This document shows positions 38,961-46,782 of a stretch of 64,000 bases of DNA, piece by piece. The notes beneath the pieces were generated by a model that was not told the DNA's origin, made no database searches, and saw only the letters and a list, made by a program, of their open reading frames with translations. The stretch's first letter is position 1; every line of letters begins with the position of its first letter. Location of the stretch: contig JASNZW010000002.1 in assembly GCA_048499435.1 (NCBI GenBank), positions 1 to 64,000 of the forward strand. Reading direction: 5' to 3'. The translations under genes were made by a program, and so were the position numbers. This DNA is from DAOTWC01 sp048499435. Lineage in GTDB: Bacteria; Chloroflexota; Anaerolineae; Aggregatilineales; Phototrophicaceae.

Positions 38961-41900
38961 TCAGACAGACAGGAAGTAGGCGTAGGCGTAGCGGAAGAAC
39001 TCCAGCGCGCTGCGCGGCTGCTGTTTGCCGCTGTCGAGTTTGCGCCCCAGGCCGCTGTTTTCCTCAACCGCGCGGCGGTCGCCGCCTTCGGCGATCATCA
39101 GCGTCAGGTCGGCCACGCGCTGGAAATCAACCGCCAGGCCGCGCACCAGCGCGCGCTGGGTTTCCTCAGGCGCGCTGCTCCAGACGCTCTCGGCCTCGGC
39201 GCGCACGGCGGCGGCCGTCAGCGCAACCGCTTTGGACGGCGGGAAGGCTGCCAGTAGGCTGCGCAGCAGGTCAGCGGCGACCTGAACGTCGTCGCGCAGG
39301 GCCGCGGCCGTCCGCTGGCCCAGCGGGCTGCGCGGCGGCTGGTCCGGTTTAATCGTATAGCGCTTTTCGCGGGAAAAATAGCCGCCCAGCACCCGCAGCA
39401 CGTCCACGCCGCTGAGAGGGTCATCCGTGCCCGCCAGCAGGCGGGTGTGGTGGCGGGCGGCGTCGCGCGGGACGTGGGCCTGGTGCTGCTCGCCCAGCCT
39501 GACCAGCGCCCGCCCCAGCGCCAGCAGGTTCGCCGCCAGCGCCCGGTACTGTTCGGCGTCCAGGCCGCCCGGCAGCCCTTGCAGCATGCTCAGCAGCGCC
39601 GCTGACGACGGGATGCGGTCGCGGTTGCTGTACGTCAGGGCGGCGTCCTCCAGCAGGCCGGCGGTCGTGTGCAGCCGCCGGGCGTAGTCTGCGAAATCCG
39701 CGCTGTCCATCAGCCGCCTGAGGCTGTAGGTGGCGTCCAGCGTCGCGCGCACTGGGTCGCCCAGGCGCTCAAGCTGGCTCATGGCCGGGCGCGCGGCGGC
39801 TGGCTCAACCAGGCGCAGATAGCGGCGCAGCAGTTCAAGCCGAGCCACCTTGAGGTCGCCGTTCCAGTCGAGCAGGTTGTACATCTGCGCGATGAACGCG
39901 GTTCCCGCCGCGCCCTGCGCCGCCGCCGCCGCCGGGAACAGGCTGGCGGCGCGCACCGTGCCGGCGACATCCTGCCGCTGGCTGTAGTATTTGAGCAGCG
40001 CCAGCAGCGACGACGGCTTCACCATGTCCAGCAGGTCAGGCGTGCCCAGGACAACCGCCGTCACGTCGGCGGCGATGTCGTCCAGCGCCGGCGGCCAGCC
40101 GTGACTCTCCAGCGCGCCCAGCCCGGCCAGCGCCAGCGGCAGCGAACGGATGCCAGCATCGGCGATCGCGCGCAGCGCCACCGGCACTTCCCGCAGCGCG
40201 ATCGGCGTTTCAGAGAACACCTGCTGCACCACGCGCGCATAATCTATCTGGCCGTCGCCGGGGTACAGCAGGCGCGACTGGCGCAGCATCTCGCGGGCCA
40301 GTTCGGTATAGGCCCCGCGCGCCAGCAGGATGTGCAGCAGATAGCGCGACGTGTCCGCCGGGCGCGTTTTGAGCATTTCATCGGGCGACAGGTTGTAAAC
40401 CAGCCACAGCAGCGCGTGTTCATAATGCGCGCCCAGCGGCGTGGCCGCGAACGCCGCCAGCTTAGCCAGCGCCGCCGTGTCGAGCAGGTCAGCGCGGCCC
40501 GCCAGCAGCGCGATCTCCGCCAGCCGGATGAGCACCAGGTGTTCCCACTGGTCGCCAAACCCGGCGCAGACATCCGCCAGCAGGCCCGCCGGCGCGGGCG
40601 TGGGGTCACTGCCGTCAAGATACGGGGCCAGCCGCGCCACGTTCTTCGGCAGGCGCGCCAGCAGCCGCCGCGAACCCAGCAGCCGCCGCAGCGTGTCGGT
40701 GTCGGCGTGGTTGACGGCCAGCAGGAAAACAGTCGCCGCCAGCCCCCGGTCGCGGACGGCCAGCGGCAGCGTCTGCTCGATCATCGCGGCGGCCACCGCG
40801 TCAATCCCCAGCGCCGCCGGCGCGTCGTGCGTGTCCTCCAGGAAGTCGCGCACCGCCTGCACATCGCCCGCCTGCGTGAGCTGCTCGGTCTGCGCCAGCA
40901 CAGCCCGCTGGGCCAGCGCGCGCCATTCCTCGTCCTGCGGCGCGTGCTGGCCGCCCAGCCAGCGCGCCAGCGTGCTGTAGACCAGCCCGGCCTTGCCCGC
41001 CGCCAGCGCGTCCTCTAAATTGCGCAGCGTTTCGCGCGCCAGGTCCTCGCGCTGGCGCAGCAGCGGCACAACCGGGTCGGCCGGGCGCGTGTCGTCCAGC
41101 GCCAGCGCGAACGCCAGCAGGTGGCGCGCGTACACCGGGCGCAGCTCGTCATCGAGCGTAGGGTCCTCCGCCAGCACGCGCGCGGCTTCGCCCGCCTCCA
41201 CCGGCAGGTTGTTCAGCAGCGCCTCGTCCAGCGCCAGCCGGCTGGCGGCGTAGGCCAGCGCGTCGGCCAGTTTGTCGCCGCGCCGGATACGCCACTGCGC
41301 CACCGGTGTGAGCGCCTGCGTGCGCCGCAGCACCAGCTCGGCGTCCAGCCGGAGCTGGCTGATGATAAAGTCGCTGTAGGCGTCCGCCGGGATGCGCCCG
41401 GCCAGGTGCGTGCCCGGCCAGTTATAGACCAGCGCCTCCGCCGGCGGCGTGTCGTCGCTGTAGAAGCGGATGTGCGCGTCAAGCCGCGTCGCGGGCAGCG
41501 CGTGCGTGGCGAACGTCACGCCGAAGCGCGCCGGCGGCGGCAGCAGCGCCAGCAGCCCCTTGACCAGCGCCACCCGCGCCGTCAGCTCGTGCGGGGCGCC
41601 CTGCACCACCACCGGCACGCCCTGCACCACCGCCGCCAGCAGCGACTGAATAACGTCAATGCGGTTGCGCGTGGCGGTCATCAGCTCCAGAATGTGGTCA
41701 ACCTGCGCCGACGGCGTGGGCGGGCCAGCCGCCGGCAGCGCCAGCGGCGGCAGCCTGTCGCCTAGCCGGTCATAGGTGGGCAGCGGCGCGTCAATCAGCG
41801 CCAGCAGCGCGTCCAGGTTGCCGCCCAGGCCGCGCAGCGCGTCCGACGGCATCAGTACCACGTGCAGCATTTCCTGGCCAGCAGCGCCATAACCGGCCTG

Positions 41901-42107
41901 CGCCAGCAAAAAGGGGAAGGCGCGCCCGCGCAGCAAACCCCACGCGCCCGCGCCTTCCAGCGGCGGCAGCGCCGCCTGCTGCACCAGCTCCAGCGCGGCG
42001 TCGGGCTTCACGCCGCCCGAATAGGCCAGCAGGCGCGCCGCGCCGTGCGGCTGCCCGCCGCGCGCCATCTGCCCATAGTAAAAATGCTCTAGCTCATGCT
42101 GTGTCAA
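38961..42107 (-). CDS. Large protein of uncertain family, co-transcribed with the kinase
   Basis: About 1048 residues from a TTG at 42107 (AAGGACAGG upstream); the frame is open for 258 nt more but without a start signal. The N terminus (LEHFYYGQMARGGQPHGAARLLAYSGGV, then LHVVLMPSDALRGLGGNLDALLALID, TYDRLGDRLPPL) is vaguely like the N-terminal domain of GTPase-associated protein 1 (GAP1) from conflict-type GTPase systems, but I cannot confirm it. Beyond about 170 residues it is mostly helical, with a possible P-loop-less ATPase-like section and long alpha-repeat regions, no membrane helix. A kinase substrate or scaffold is plausible. Confidence 0.55.
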   Translation of the reverse strand: MTQHELEHFYYGQMARGGQPHGAARLLAYSGGVKPDAALELVQQAALPPLEGAGAWGLLRGRAFPFLLAQAGYGAAGQEMLHVVLMPSDALRGLGGNLDALLALIDAPLPTYDRLGDRLPPLALPAAGPPTPSAQVDHILELMTATRNRIDVIQSLLAAVVQGVPVVVQGAPHELTARVALVKGLLALLPPPARFGVTFATHALPATRLDAHIRFYSDDTPPAEALVYNWPGTHLAGRIPADAYSDFIISQLRLDAELVLRRTQALTPVAQWRIRRGDKLADALAYAASRLALDEALLNNLPVEAGEAARVLAEDPTLDDELRPVYARHLLAFALALDDTRPADPVVPLLRQREDLARETLRNLEDALAAGKAGLVYSTLARWLGGQHAPQDEEWRALAQRAVLAQTEQLTQAGDVQAVRDFLEDTHDAPAALGIDAVAAAMIEQTLPLAVRDRGLAATVFLLAVNHADTDTLRRLLGSRRLLARLPKNVARLAPYLDGSDPTPAPAGLLADVCAGFGDQWEHLVLIRLAEIALLAGRADLLDTAALAKLAAFAATPLGAHYEHALLWLVYNLSPDEMLKTRPADTSRYLLHILLARGAYTELAREMLRQSRLLYPGDGQIDYARVVQQVFSETPIALREVPVALRAIADAGIRSLPLALAGLGALESHGWPPALDDIAADVTAVVLGTPDLLDMVKPSSLLALLKYYSQRQDVAGTVRAASLFPAAAAAQGAAGTAFIAQMYNLLDWNGDLKVARLELLRRYLRLVEPAAARPAMSQLERLGDPVRATLDATYSLRRLMDSADFADYARRLHTTAGLLEDAALTYSNRDRIPSSAALLSMLQGLPGGLDAEQYRALAANLLALGRALVRLGEQHQAHVPRDAARHHTRLLAGTDDPLSGVDVLRVLGGYFSREKRYTIKPDQPPRSPLGQRTAAALRDDVQVAADLLRSLLAAFPPSKAVALTAAAVRAEAESVWSSAPEETQRALVRGLAVDFQRVADLTLMIAEGGDRRAVEENSGLGRKLDSGKQQPRSALEFFRYAYAYFLSV

Positions 42108-42207
42108 CGCGCCTGTCCTTAACGGAATGTGGAACGACAGCTTACATTGCGTATTGCCTAAGTATACTTTTGCCCGCCGCCGCGCACAACACAGCGGCGC
42201 GCCGCCG

Positions 42208-43767
42208 TCAGCCGCGCCCCCACCCGCCGCCGCCAGGCGTCTCGATGCTAACCACGTCGCCCGGCTCGACGCGGGCAGTGTGCTTGCCGCTGACCGCGCG
42301 CGCCACCCCGCCGCGCAGCAGCGTGTTGCGCCCACACTGGCCCGGCGCGCCGCCCGCCAGCCCATACGGCGCGCGGGCGCGGCGCTCGCTGTTGAGCGTG
42401 ATCACCGCCGGCGCGAGGAACTCAAACACGCGGCGCACGCCGTCCCCCCCGCGCGCCTGGCCTGCCCCGCCGGAGGCGTCGCGCAGGCTGTATTCAAGCA
42501 CGCGGGCCGGCAGCGCCTGCTCCAGCGCCTCAACCGGCGTGTTGCGCGTGTTGGTCATGTGGCTGTGCCGCCCGCTGAGGCCAGCGCCCAGCGGCCCGCC
42601 GCCGTGCCCGCCGCCAATCGTCTCGTAATAGACGAACTGCCGCCCGTCGGCGTCCACGCCGCCGAACGTGAAATTGTTCATCGTGCCCTGGCTGGCGGCG
42701 GGGATGCGCCCCGGCAGCGCCTGCGCCAGCGCCCCCAGCACCACGTCCACCACGCGCTGGCTGGTCTCGGTGTTGCCGACCGCCACCGCCGCCGGAAACG
42801 CCGGGTTGAGCACGCTGCCCGGCGGCGTGATAACCGTTACCGGCTGGAAGCAGCCATCGTTAACCGGCACGTCGTCCAGCGCCAGCAGGCGCACACAGTA
42901 CCACACAGCGGAGCGCACCACCGCCGCCACCGCGTTCAGGTTGCCCAGCACCTGCGGCGCGCTGCCGCTGAAATCCACCGTCATGCGCCGCCCGCTGACC
43001 GTGACGGCGGCGCGAATCGGAATGTCGAACTCTGCCTGGCCGTCGCCTTCCAGCGCGTCGCTGAAGGTGTACACGCCGTCCGGGATGGCCGCGATGACGG
43101 CCTCGGTCATGCGGCGCGCGTAACCCTGGAGCGCGGCGGCGTGTTCCGCGACCGTCTCGACGCCGTGCGCGATCATCAGGTCAAGCAGGCGGCTGGCCCC
43201 CACGCGGTGGGCGGCGAGCTGCGCCTCCAGGTCGCCCAGGCGCTCGTCAGGGTTGCGGCTGTTGGCGATGATCAGCGCCAGCGCGCCCTCGTTGATCCAC
43301 CCGCTGTAGACCAGCTTCAGCGGCGGGATGATCACGCCTTCCTGGTACAGCTCGGTGCTGAGCGGCAGCGAGCCGGGCGTCATGCCGCCGACGTCGGCGT
43401 GGTGGGCGCGGCTGGCGACGAAATAGGCCAGCGTCCCCCCGGCGAACACCGGCGACACCATCGTGATGTCCGGCAGGTGCGTGCCGCCCTGGTAGGGGTC
43501 ATTGAGCACGATCACGTCGCCTTCCTGCAGCGACTCAAAGGCGCGCACCGCGTGCTCGACCGACGCCGGCATGCTGCCCAGGTGCACGGGGATGTGCGCC
43601 GCCTGCGCCACCATGCGCGCCTGCGCGTCGAACACGGCGCAGCTAAAGTCGAGCCGTTCCTTGATGTTCGGGCTGAAGCTGGCGCGCTGGAGCGTCACGC
43701 CCATTTCTTCGGCCACGCTGGCGAACAGATTTCTGAACACCTCAAGCGAAATTGCGTCAGGGGGCAT
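42208..43767 (-). CDS. hyuB: Hydantoinase/oxoprolinase beta subunit (HyuB)
   Basis: 519 residues. MPPDAISLEVFRNLFASVAEEMGVTLQRASFSPNIKERLDFSCAVFD is the standard N terminus; VLNDPYQGGTHLPDITMVSPVF, ASRAHHADVGGMTPGS (metal-binding histidines) and the Gly-rich end FVYYETIGGGHGGG...GDVVSIETPGGGGWG are diagnostic. With HyuA it hydrolyses 5-oxoproline- or hydantoin-type rings (or carboxylates ketones in related complexes) using ATP. Its partner gene lies at 44293-46251 on the same strand but is separated by an opposite-strand DoxX gene. Confidence 0.93.
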   Translation of the reverse strand: MPPDAISLEVFRNLFASVAEEMGVTLQRASFSPNIKERLDFSCAVFDAQARMVAQAAHIPVHLGSMPASVEHAVRAFESLQEGDVIVLNDPYQGGTHLPDITMVSPVFAGGTLAYFVASRAHHADVGGMTPGSLPLSTELYQEGVIIPPLKLVYSGWINEGALALIIANSRNPDERLGDLEAQLAAHRVGASRLLDLMIAHGVETVAEHAAALQGYARRMTEAVIAAIPDGVYTFSDALEGDGQAEFDIPIRAAVTVSGRRMTVDFSGSAPQVLGNLNAVAAVVRSAVWYCVRLLALDDVPVNDGCFQPVTVITPPGSVLNPAFPAAVAVGNTETSQRVVDVVLGALAQALPGRIPAASQGTMNNFTFGGVDADGRQFVYYETIGGGHGGGPLGAGLSGRHSHMTNTRNTPVEALEQALPARVLEYSLRDASGGAGQARGGDGVRRVFEFLAPAVITLNSERRARAPYGLAGGAPGQCGRNTLLRGGVARAVSGKHTARVEPGDVVSIETPGGGGWGRG

Positions 43768-43805
43768 GTTCAGTCTCCACTAGCTGCGTTTTTCTCACCG
43801 ACCGC

Positions 43806-43839
43806 TTGCATAATTCACAAGTTTCAGTATATTCTGAAA
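43806..43839 (+). promoter_or_regulatory. Promoter with 18-bp palindromic operator for the DoxX gene
   Basis: TTGCAT (43806-43811), 16 nt, TATATT (43828-43833). The -10 box is exactly centred in a perfect inverted repeat, TTTCAGTATATTCTGAAA (43822-43839). A repressor bound there would block the promoter. The minus strand reads TATACT in the same palindrome, so the divergent hyuB promoter could share the site. Confidence 0.6.
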
Positions 43840-43879
43840 GATGTTGTTAAGCACTACACATCCGCGGGAGGAACGTGTC

Positions 43880-44296
43880 ATGTCCGCTGTTGAAACCCTG
43901 CGCCGACGGCTGCCGCTGCTGCTGTGCGGCGTGGCCGTCTACCTGCTTGCCAGCCCCGCCACGCAGAAGCTGTTCACCAACAACGAGGCGATGGTCGGCT
44001 ATTTCGCCAGCCTGGGCCTGCCCGCCCCGGCCCTGCTGGTGATCGTCGTCGGCCTCATCGAAACGCTGGCGATGCTGGCGTTCATCACCGGCCTGGGCGC
44101 GCGCGTAATGGCGGCGGTCATCGTGATCGAGATGCTGGTGGCGATGGCGACCGCCGGCGTCAACGCCAACAACGTCGTCCTCATCCTGAGCGCCGCCTGT
44201 ATCGCTGTGCTGGGCACATCCTACGCGCTCAGGCTGCCCACCGATTCGCCCATCAACCGGCTGCTTCCGGCTTCGCTGCGCACTCCCGCTCCCTAG
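43880..44296 (+). CDS. DoxX-like small membrane protein
   Basis: 138 residues from ATG 43880 (GGGAGGAA upstream). Four helices: LPLLLCGVAVYLLASPATQKLF, LLVIVVGLIETLAMLAFITGLGARVMAAVIVIEMLVAMATAG and VVLILSAACIAVLGTSYAL. The overall plan and the ATQKLFTNNEAMVGYFASLGLP segment fit DoxX/SURF4-like proteins linked to redox and membrane stress in bacteria. It stands between hyuB and hyuA on the opposite strand, and its stop shares CTAG (44293-44296) with hyuA. Confidence 0.75.
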   Translation: MSAVETLRRRLPLLLCGVAVYLLASPATQKLFTNNEAMVGYFASLGLPAPALLVIVVGLIETLAMLAFITGLGARVMAAVIVIEMLVAMATAGVNANNVVLILSAACIAVLGTSYALRLPTDSPINRLLPASLRTPAP

Positions 44297-46251
44297 CGGC
44301 GCTCTCGTTCCAGCAGCAGGTTGTGATAGCCGTCCACGCGCGCCAGCCAGCCCGCTGCCACGAACGTCGTGCTGTCAAGCTGACACACCAGCGCCGGCCC
44401 GCTGAACTGCGCGCCCGGCAGCAGCGCGTCCCGCTCGTAGACCGGCAGGCCGGCGCGCGCCTCTGACGCGGGCGGCTGGCGCGGCACAACCGGCTCTGGC
44501 GCCAGCGCCGGCTTCGCCACCCGGCCCACCGCCTGCACGCGCAGCGTCACCAGCTCAACCGGCCGCTCAGGCAGCGCGTAGCCGTAGCGCCGGTGGTGCG
44601 CGTCGTGAAAGGCGGCGGCCAGGTCGTCGGCCAGCGGGACCGTCAGCTCGAACGACTGGCCGCTGTAGCGCAGGTCCGCCAGCGCGTGCAGGGTCATATC
44701 GCCCTCAGCGATGCCCTCAGCGCGCAGGTCGTCATACGCCTGCTGGAACAGCGCCGCGTACTGGCGCTCCAGCGCGGCGCGGCTGTCTGCCATGACCGGC
44801 TGGAGCGCCGTCCGGCTGTAGTCGCGCGTGACGTCCGCCATCAGCAGCCCCAGCGCGCACAGCACGCCCGGATGGCGCGGAATCAGCACGCGCGCCATTT
44901 CCAGCCGTTCGGCCACCGCGCAGGCGTGCAGCGGCCCCGCCCCGCCGAAAGCCACCAGCGTAAAGGCGCGCGGGTCGTGGCCGCGCGCGATCGAGACGCG
45001 CCGCAGCGCCCGGTCAATATTCACGTTCGCCACATCCAGCACGCCGCGCGCGGCGTCCTCGGCGCTCAGGCTCATCTGCGCGCCCAGCGCCGCCAGCGCC
45101 GCGTAAGCCGCGTCTGTGTCCAGCGCCAGCCGCCCGCCCAGGAATTGGCCAGCGGCCAGCCGCCCCAGCGCCGCCTGCGCGTCGCTCACCGTGACCTGCG
45201 TCCCGCCGCGCCCGTAGGCCACCGGGCCGGGGTCAGCGCCGGCGCTCTCTGGCCCCACGCGCAGCGCGCCGCCGGCGTCCAGCCGGGCGATGCTGCCCCC
45301 GCCCGCGCCAATTGTCTCGATATCGAGCAGGCGCAGGCGCAGCGGCAGGCCGTCAAGCTCGGTTTCGGCGCGGCGCGCCGGCGCGCCGGGGCACAGCGCG
45401 ACATCGGTGGACGTGCCGCCCATGTCCAGCGTGATGATGTGGTCATACCCGGCCAGCGCCGCCACGTAAAACGCGCCGATCACCCCCGCCGCCGGGCCGC
45501 TGAGCGCCGTCTGCACGGCCTGCTGCCGGGCGGCCTCCGCGCTCACCACGCCGCCGTCAGACTTCATCACCAGCAGGCGCGACTGGCGCGGCAGCGCCGT
45601 TTCCAGCCGCGCCAGGTAGCGCGTCATCACCGGGCGCACGTAAGCGTCAAGCGCGGTTGTGCTGGCGCGCTCATACTCGCGGAACTCTGGCAGCACGTCT
45701 GACGACAGCGACACCTGCCACTCGGCCAGCGCGCCGCGCGCCAGAATGCGCGACCGCGCCGCCCGTTCGTGCGCCGGGTTGGCGTAGCTGTAGAGGAAGC
45801 ACAGCGCCACCGCCTCGATGCCCTCCGCCGCCAGGTCGTCAATCACGCGGTCGAGCGCGTCCAGGTCCAGCGGCGTCAGCACCGCGCCGGTGTGGTCCAG
45901 CCGTTCAGGGACTTCGTAACACCAGCGGCGCGGAATCAGCGGCGCGGGCAGCGTGGGCTGAAGCGCGTACAGGTCAGGGCGGTTCTGCCGCCCGATGAAC
46001 AGCATGTCGCGGAAGCCCTGCGTGGTGATAAACGCGGTGCGCGCGCCCCTGCGCTGCAGGATCGTGTTCGTGGCGACCGTCGTTCCGTGTGAGATGCGCG
46101 CGCCCGGCCTCACGCCCAGGGCCGCCAGGCCGGCCAGCATAGCATCCGCCGGGCTGTGCGGCGTGCTCAGCAGCTTGTGAACGCGCAGCCTGCCGCCCTC
46201 GCTCAGCACCAGGTCGGTAAACGTCCCGCCGATGTCCACCCCTACGAGCAT
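44293..46251 (-). CDS. hyuA: Hydantoinase/oxoprolinase alpha subunit (HyuA)
   Basis: 652 residues. MLVGVDIGGTFTDLVLSEGG (ASKHA ATPase phosphate loop), RISHGTTVATNTILQRRGARTAFITTQGFRDMLFIGRQNRP, GGVVSAEAARQQAVQTALSGPAAGVIGA, IITLDMGGTSTDVALC (second phosphate loop) and LVAFGGAGPLHACAVAERL are diagnostic of the ATP-dependent subunit. Acts with HyuB on 5-oxoproline or hydantoins in the cytoplasm. The ATG is 26 nt downstream of a probable transcription start. A continuous hyuA-hyuB transcript would run antisense through the DoxX gene. Confidence 0.93.
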   Translation of the reverse strand: MLVGVDIGGTFTDLVLSEGGRLRVHKLLSTPHSPADAMLAGLAALGVRPGARISHGTTVATNTILQRRGARTAFITTQGFRDMLFIGRQNRPDLYALQPTLPAPLIPRRWCYEVPERLDHTGAVLTPLDLDALDRVIDDLAAEGIEAVALCFLYSYANPAHERAARSRILARGALAEWQVSLSSDVLPEFREYERASTTALDAYVRPVMTRYLARLETALPRQSRLLVMKSDGGVVSAEAARQQAVQTALSGPAAGVIGAFYVAALAGYDHIITLDMGGTSTDVALCPGAPARRAETELDGLPLRLRLLDIETIGAGGGSIARLDAGGALRVGPESAGADPGPVAYGRGGTQVTVSDAQAALGRLAAGQFLGGRLALDTDAAYAALAALGAQMSLSAEDAARGVLDVANVNIDRALRRVSIARGHDPRAFTLVAFGGAGPLHACAVAERLEMARVLIPRHPGVLCALGLLMADVTRDYSRTALQPVMADSRAALERQYAALFQQAYDDLRAEGIAEGDMTLHALADLRYSGQSFELTVPLADDLAAAFHDAHHRRYGYALPERPVELVTLRVQAVGRVAKPALAPEPVVPRQPPASEARAGLPVYERDALLPGAQFSGPALVCQLDSTTFVAAGWLARVDGYHNLLLERERR

Positions 46252-46283
46252 GTGTCAGCTTCCGTGTGCGCCAGCCTGGTTTG

Positions 46284-46289
46284 AGTATA
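46284..46289 (-). promoter_or_regulatory. Candidate -10 box for hyuA
   Basis: Minus-strand TATACT 33 nt before the hyuA ATG; the -35 is poor. The region is divergent with the DUF423 gene. Confidence 0.35.
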
Positions 46290-46378
46290 ACGCCGAATCC
46301 GCTTCCGGTTGGTGGTGGCGGCGGGCGGCTGTGTTAACATACAGCGCGGAACGACGCACACAGAATCGGGGGCGCTGC

Positions 46379-46756
46379 ATGTCCTATCGCGGCTGGATCG
46401 TCATCGGCGGGGTTGTGGGCGCGCTGGGGGTGGCCCTGGGCGCGTTCGGCGCGCACGGCCTGGGCGCGATTTTAGAGGCCAACGGGCGCGCCGGCACGTT
46501 CGACACCGCCGCGCAGTACCACCTCGTGCACGCGCTGGCGCTGGCGCTGACCGGCGCGCTGGCCGAGCGCCTGCCGGGGCGCTGGACGCGCTGGGCCGGC
46601 TGGCTGTTTCTGGCCGGCGTGGTCCTGTTCTCCGGCAGCCTGTACATCCTGGCGGTGTTTAACCTGGGCATCATGGGCGCGCTGGCCCCCTTCGGCGGCG
46701 CGGCGCTGGCCGCCGGCTGGCTGTGCCTGGCGCTGGCCGCGTGGAAGCGCGCGTAA
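46379..46756 (+). CDS. DUF423 (YgdD-like) membrane protein
   Basis: 125 residues from ATG 46379; the upstream in-frame extension is not credible. WIVIGGVVGALGVALGAFGAHGL, TFDTAAQYHLVHALALALTGAL, WTRWAGWLFLAGVVLFSGSLYILAVF and GALAPFGGAALAAGWLCLALAAW give the four-helix DUF423 pattern with the invariant GAFGAHGL and YHxxHALAL motifs. Function is unknown in all bacteria. Confidence 0.9.
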   Translation: MSYRGWIVIGGVVGALGVALGAFGAHGLGAILEANGRAGTFDTAAQYHLVHALALALTGALAERLPGRWTRWAGWLFLAGVVLFSGSLYILAVFNLGIMGALAPFGGAALAAGWLCLALAAWKRA

Positions 46757-46757
46757 T

Positions 46758-46781
46758 GCCCTCTTTCCCAGGGTAGAGGGC
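46758..46781. terminator. Bidirectional hairpin between convergent genes
   Basis: GCCCTCT (46758-46764) and AGAGGGC (46775-46781) are perfect inverses, with CCC/GGG pairing inside the loop. It fills the 26-nt gap between the DUF423 and flippase stops. No T-run, so termination strength is uncertain. Confidence 0.4.
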
Positions 46782-46782
46782 G

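Noticed and set aside
42108..42365. N-terminal extension of the 1048-residue protein
   Set aside because: It is Arg/Ala-rich, overlaps the hyuB 3' end and has no ribosome-binding site; TTG at 42107 fits better.
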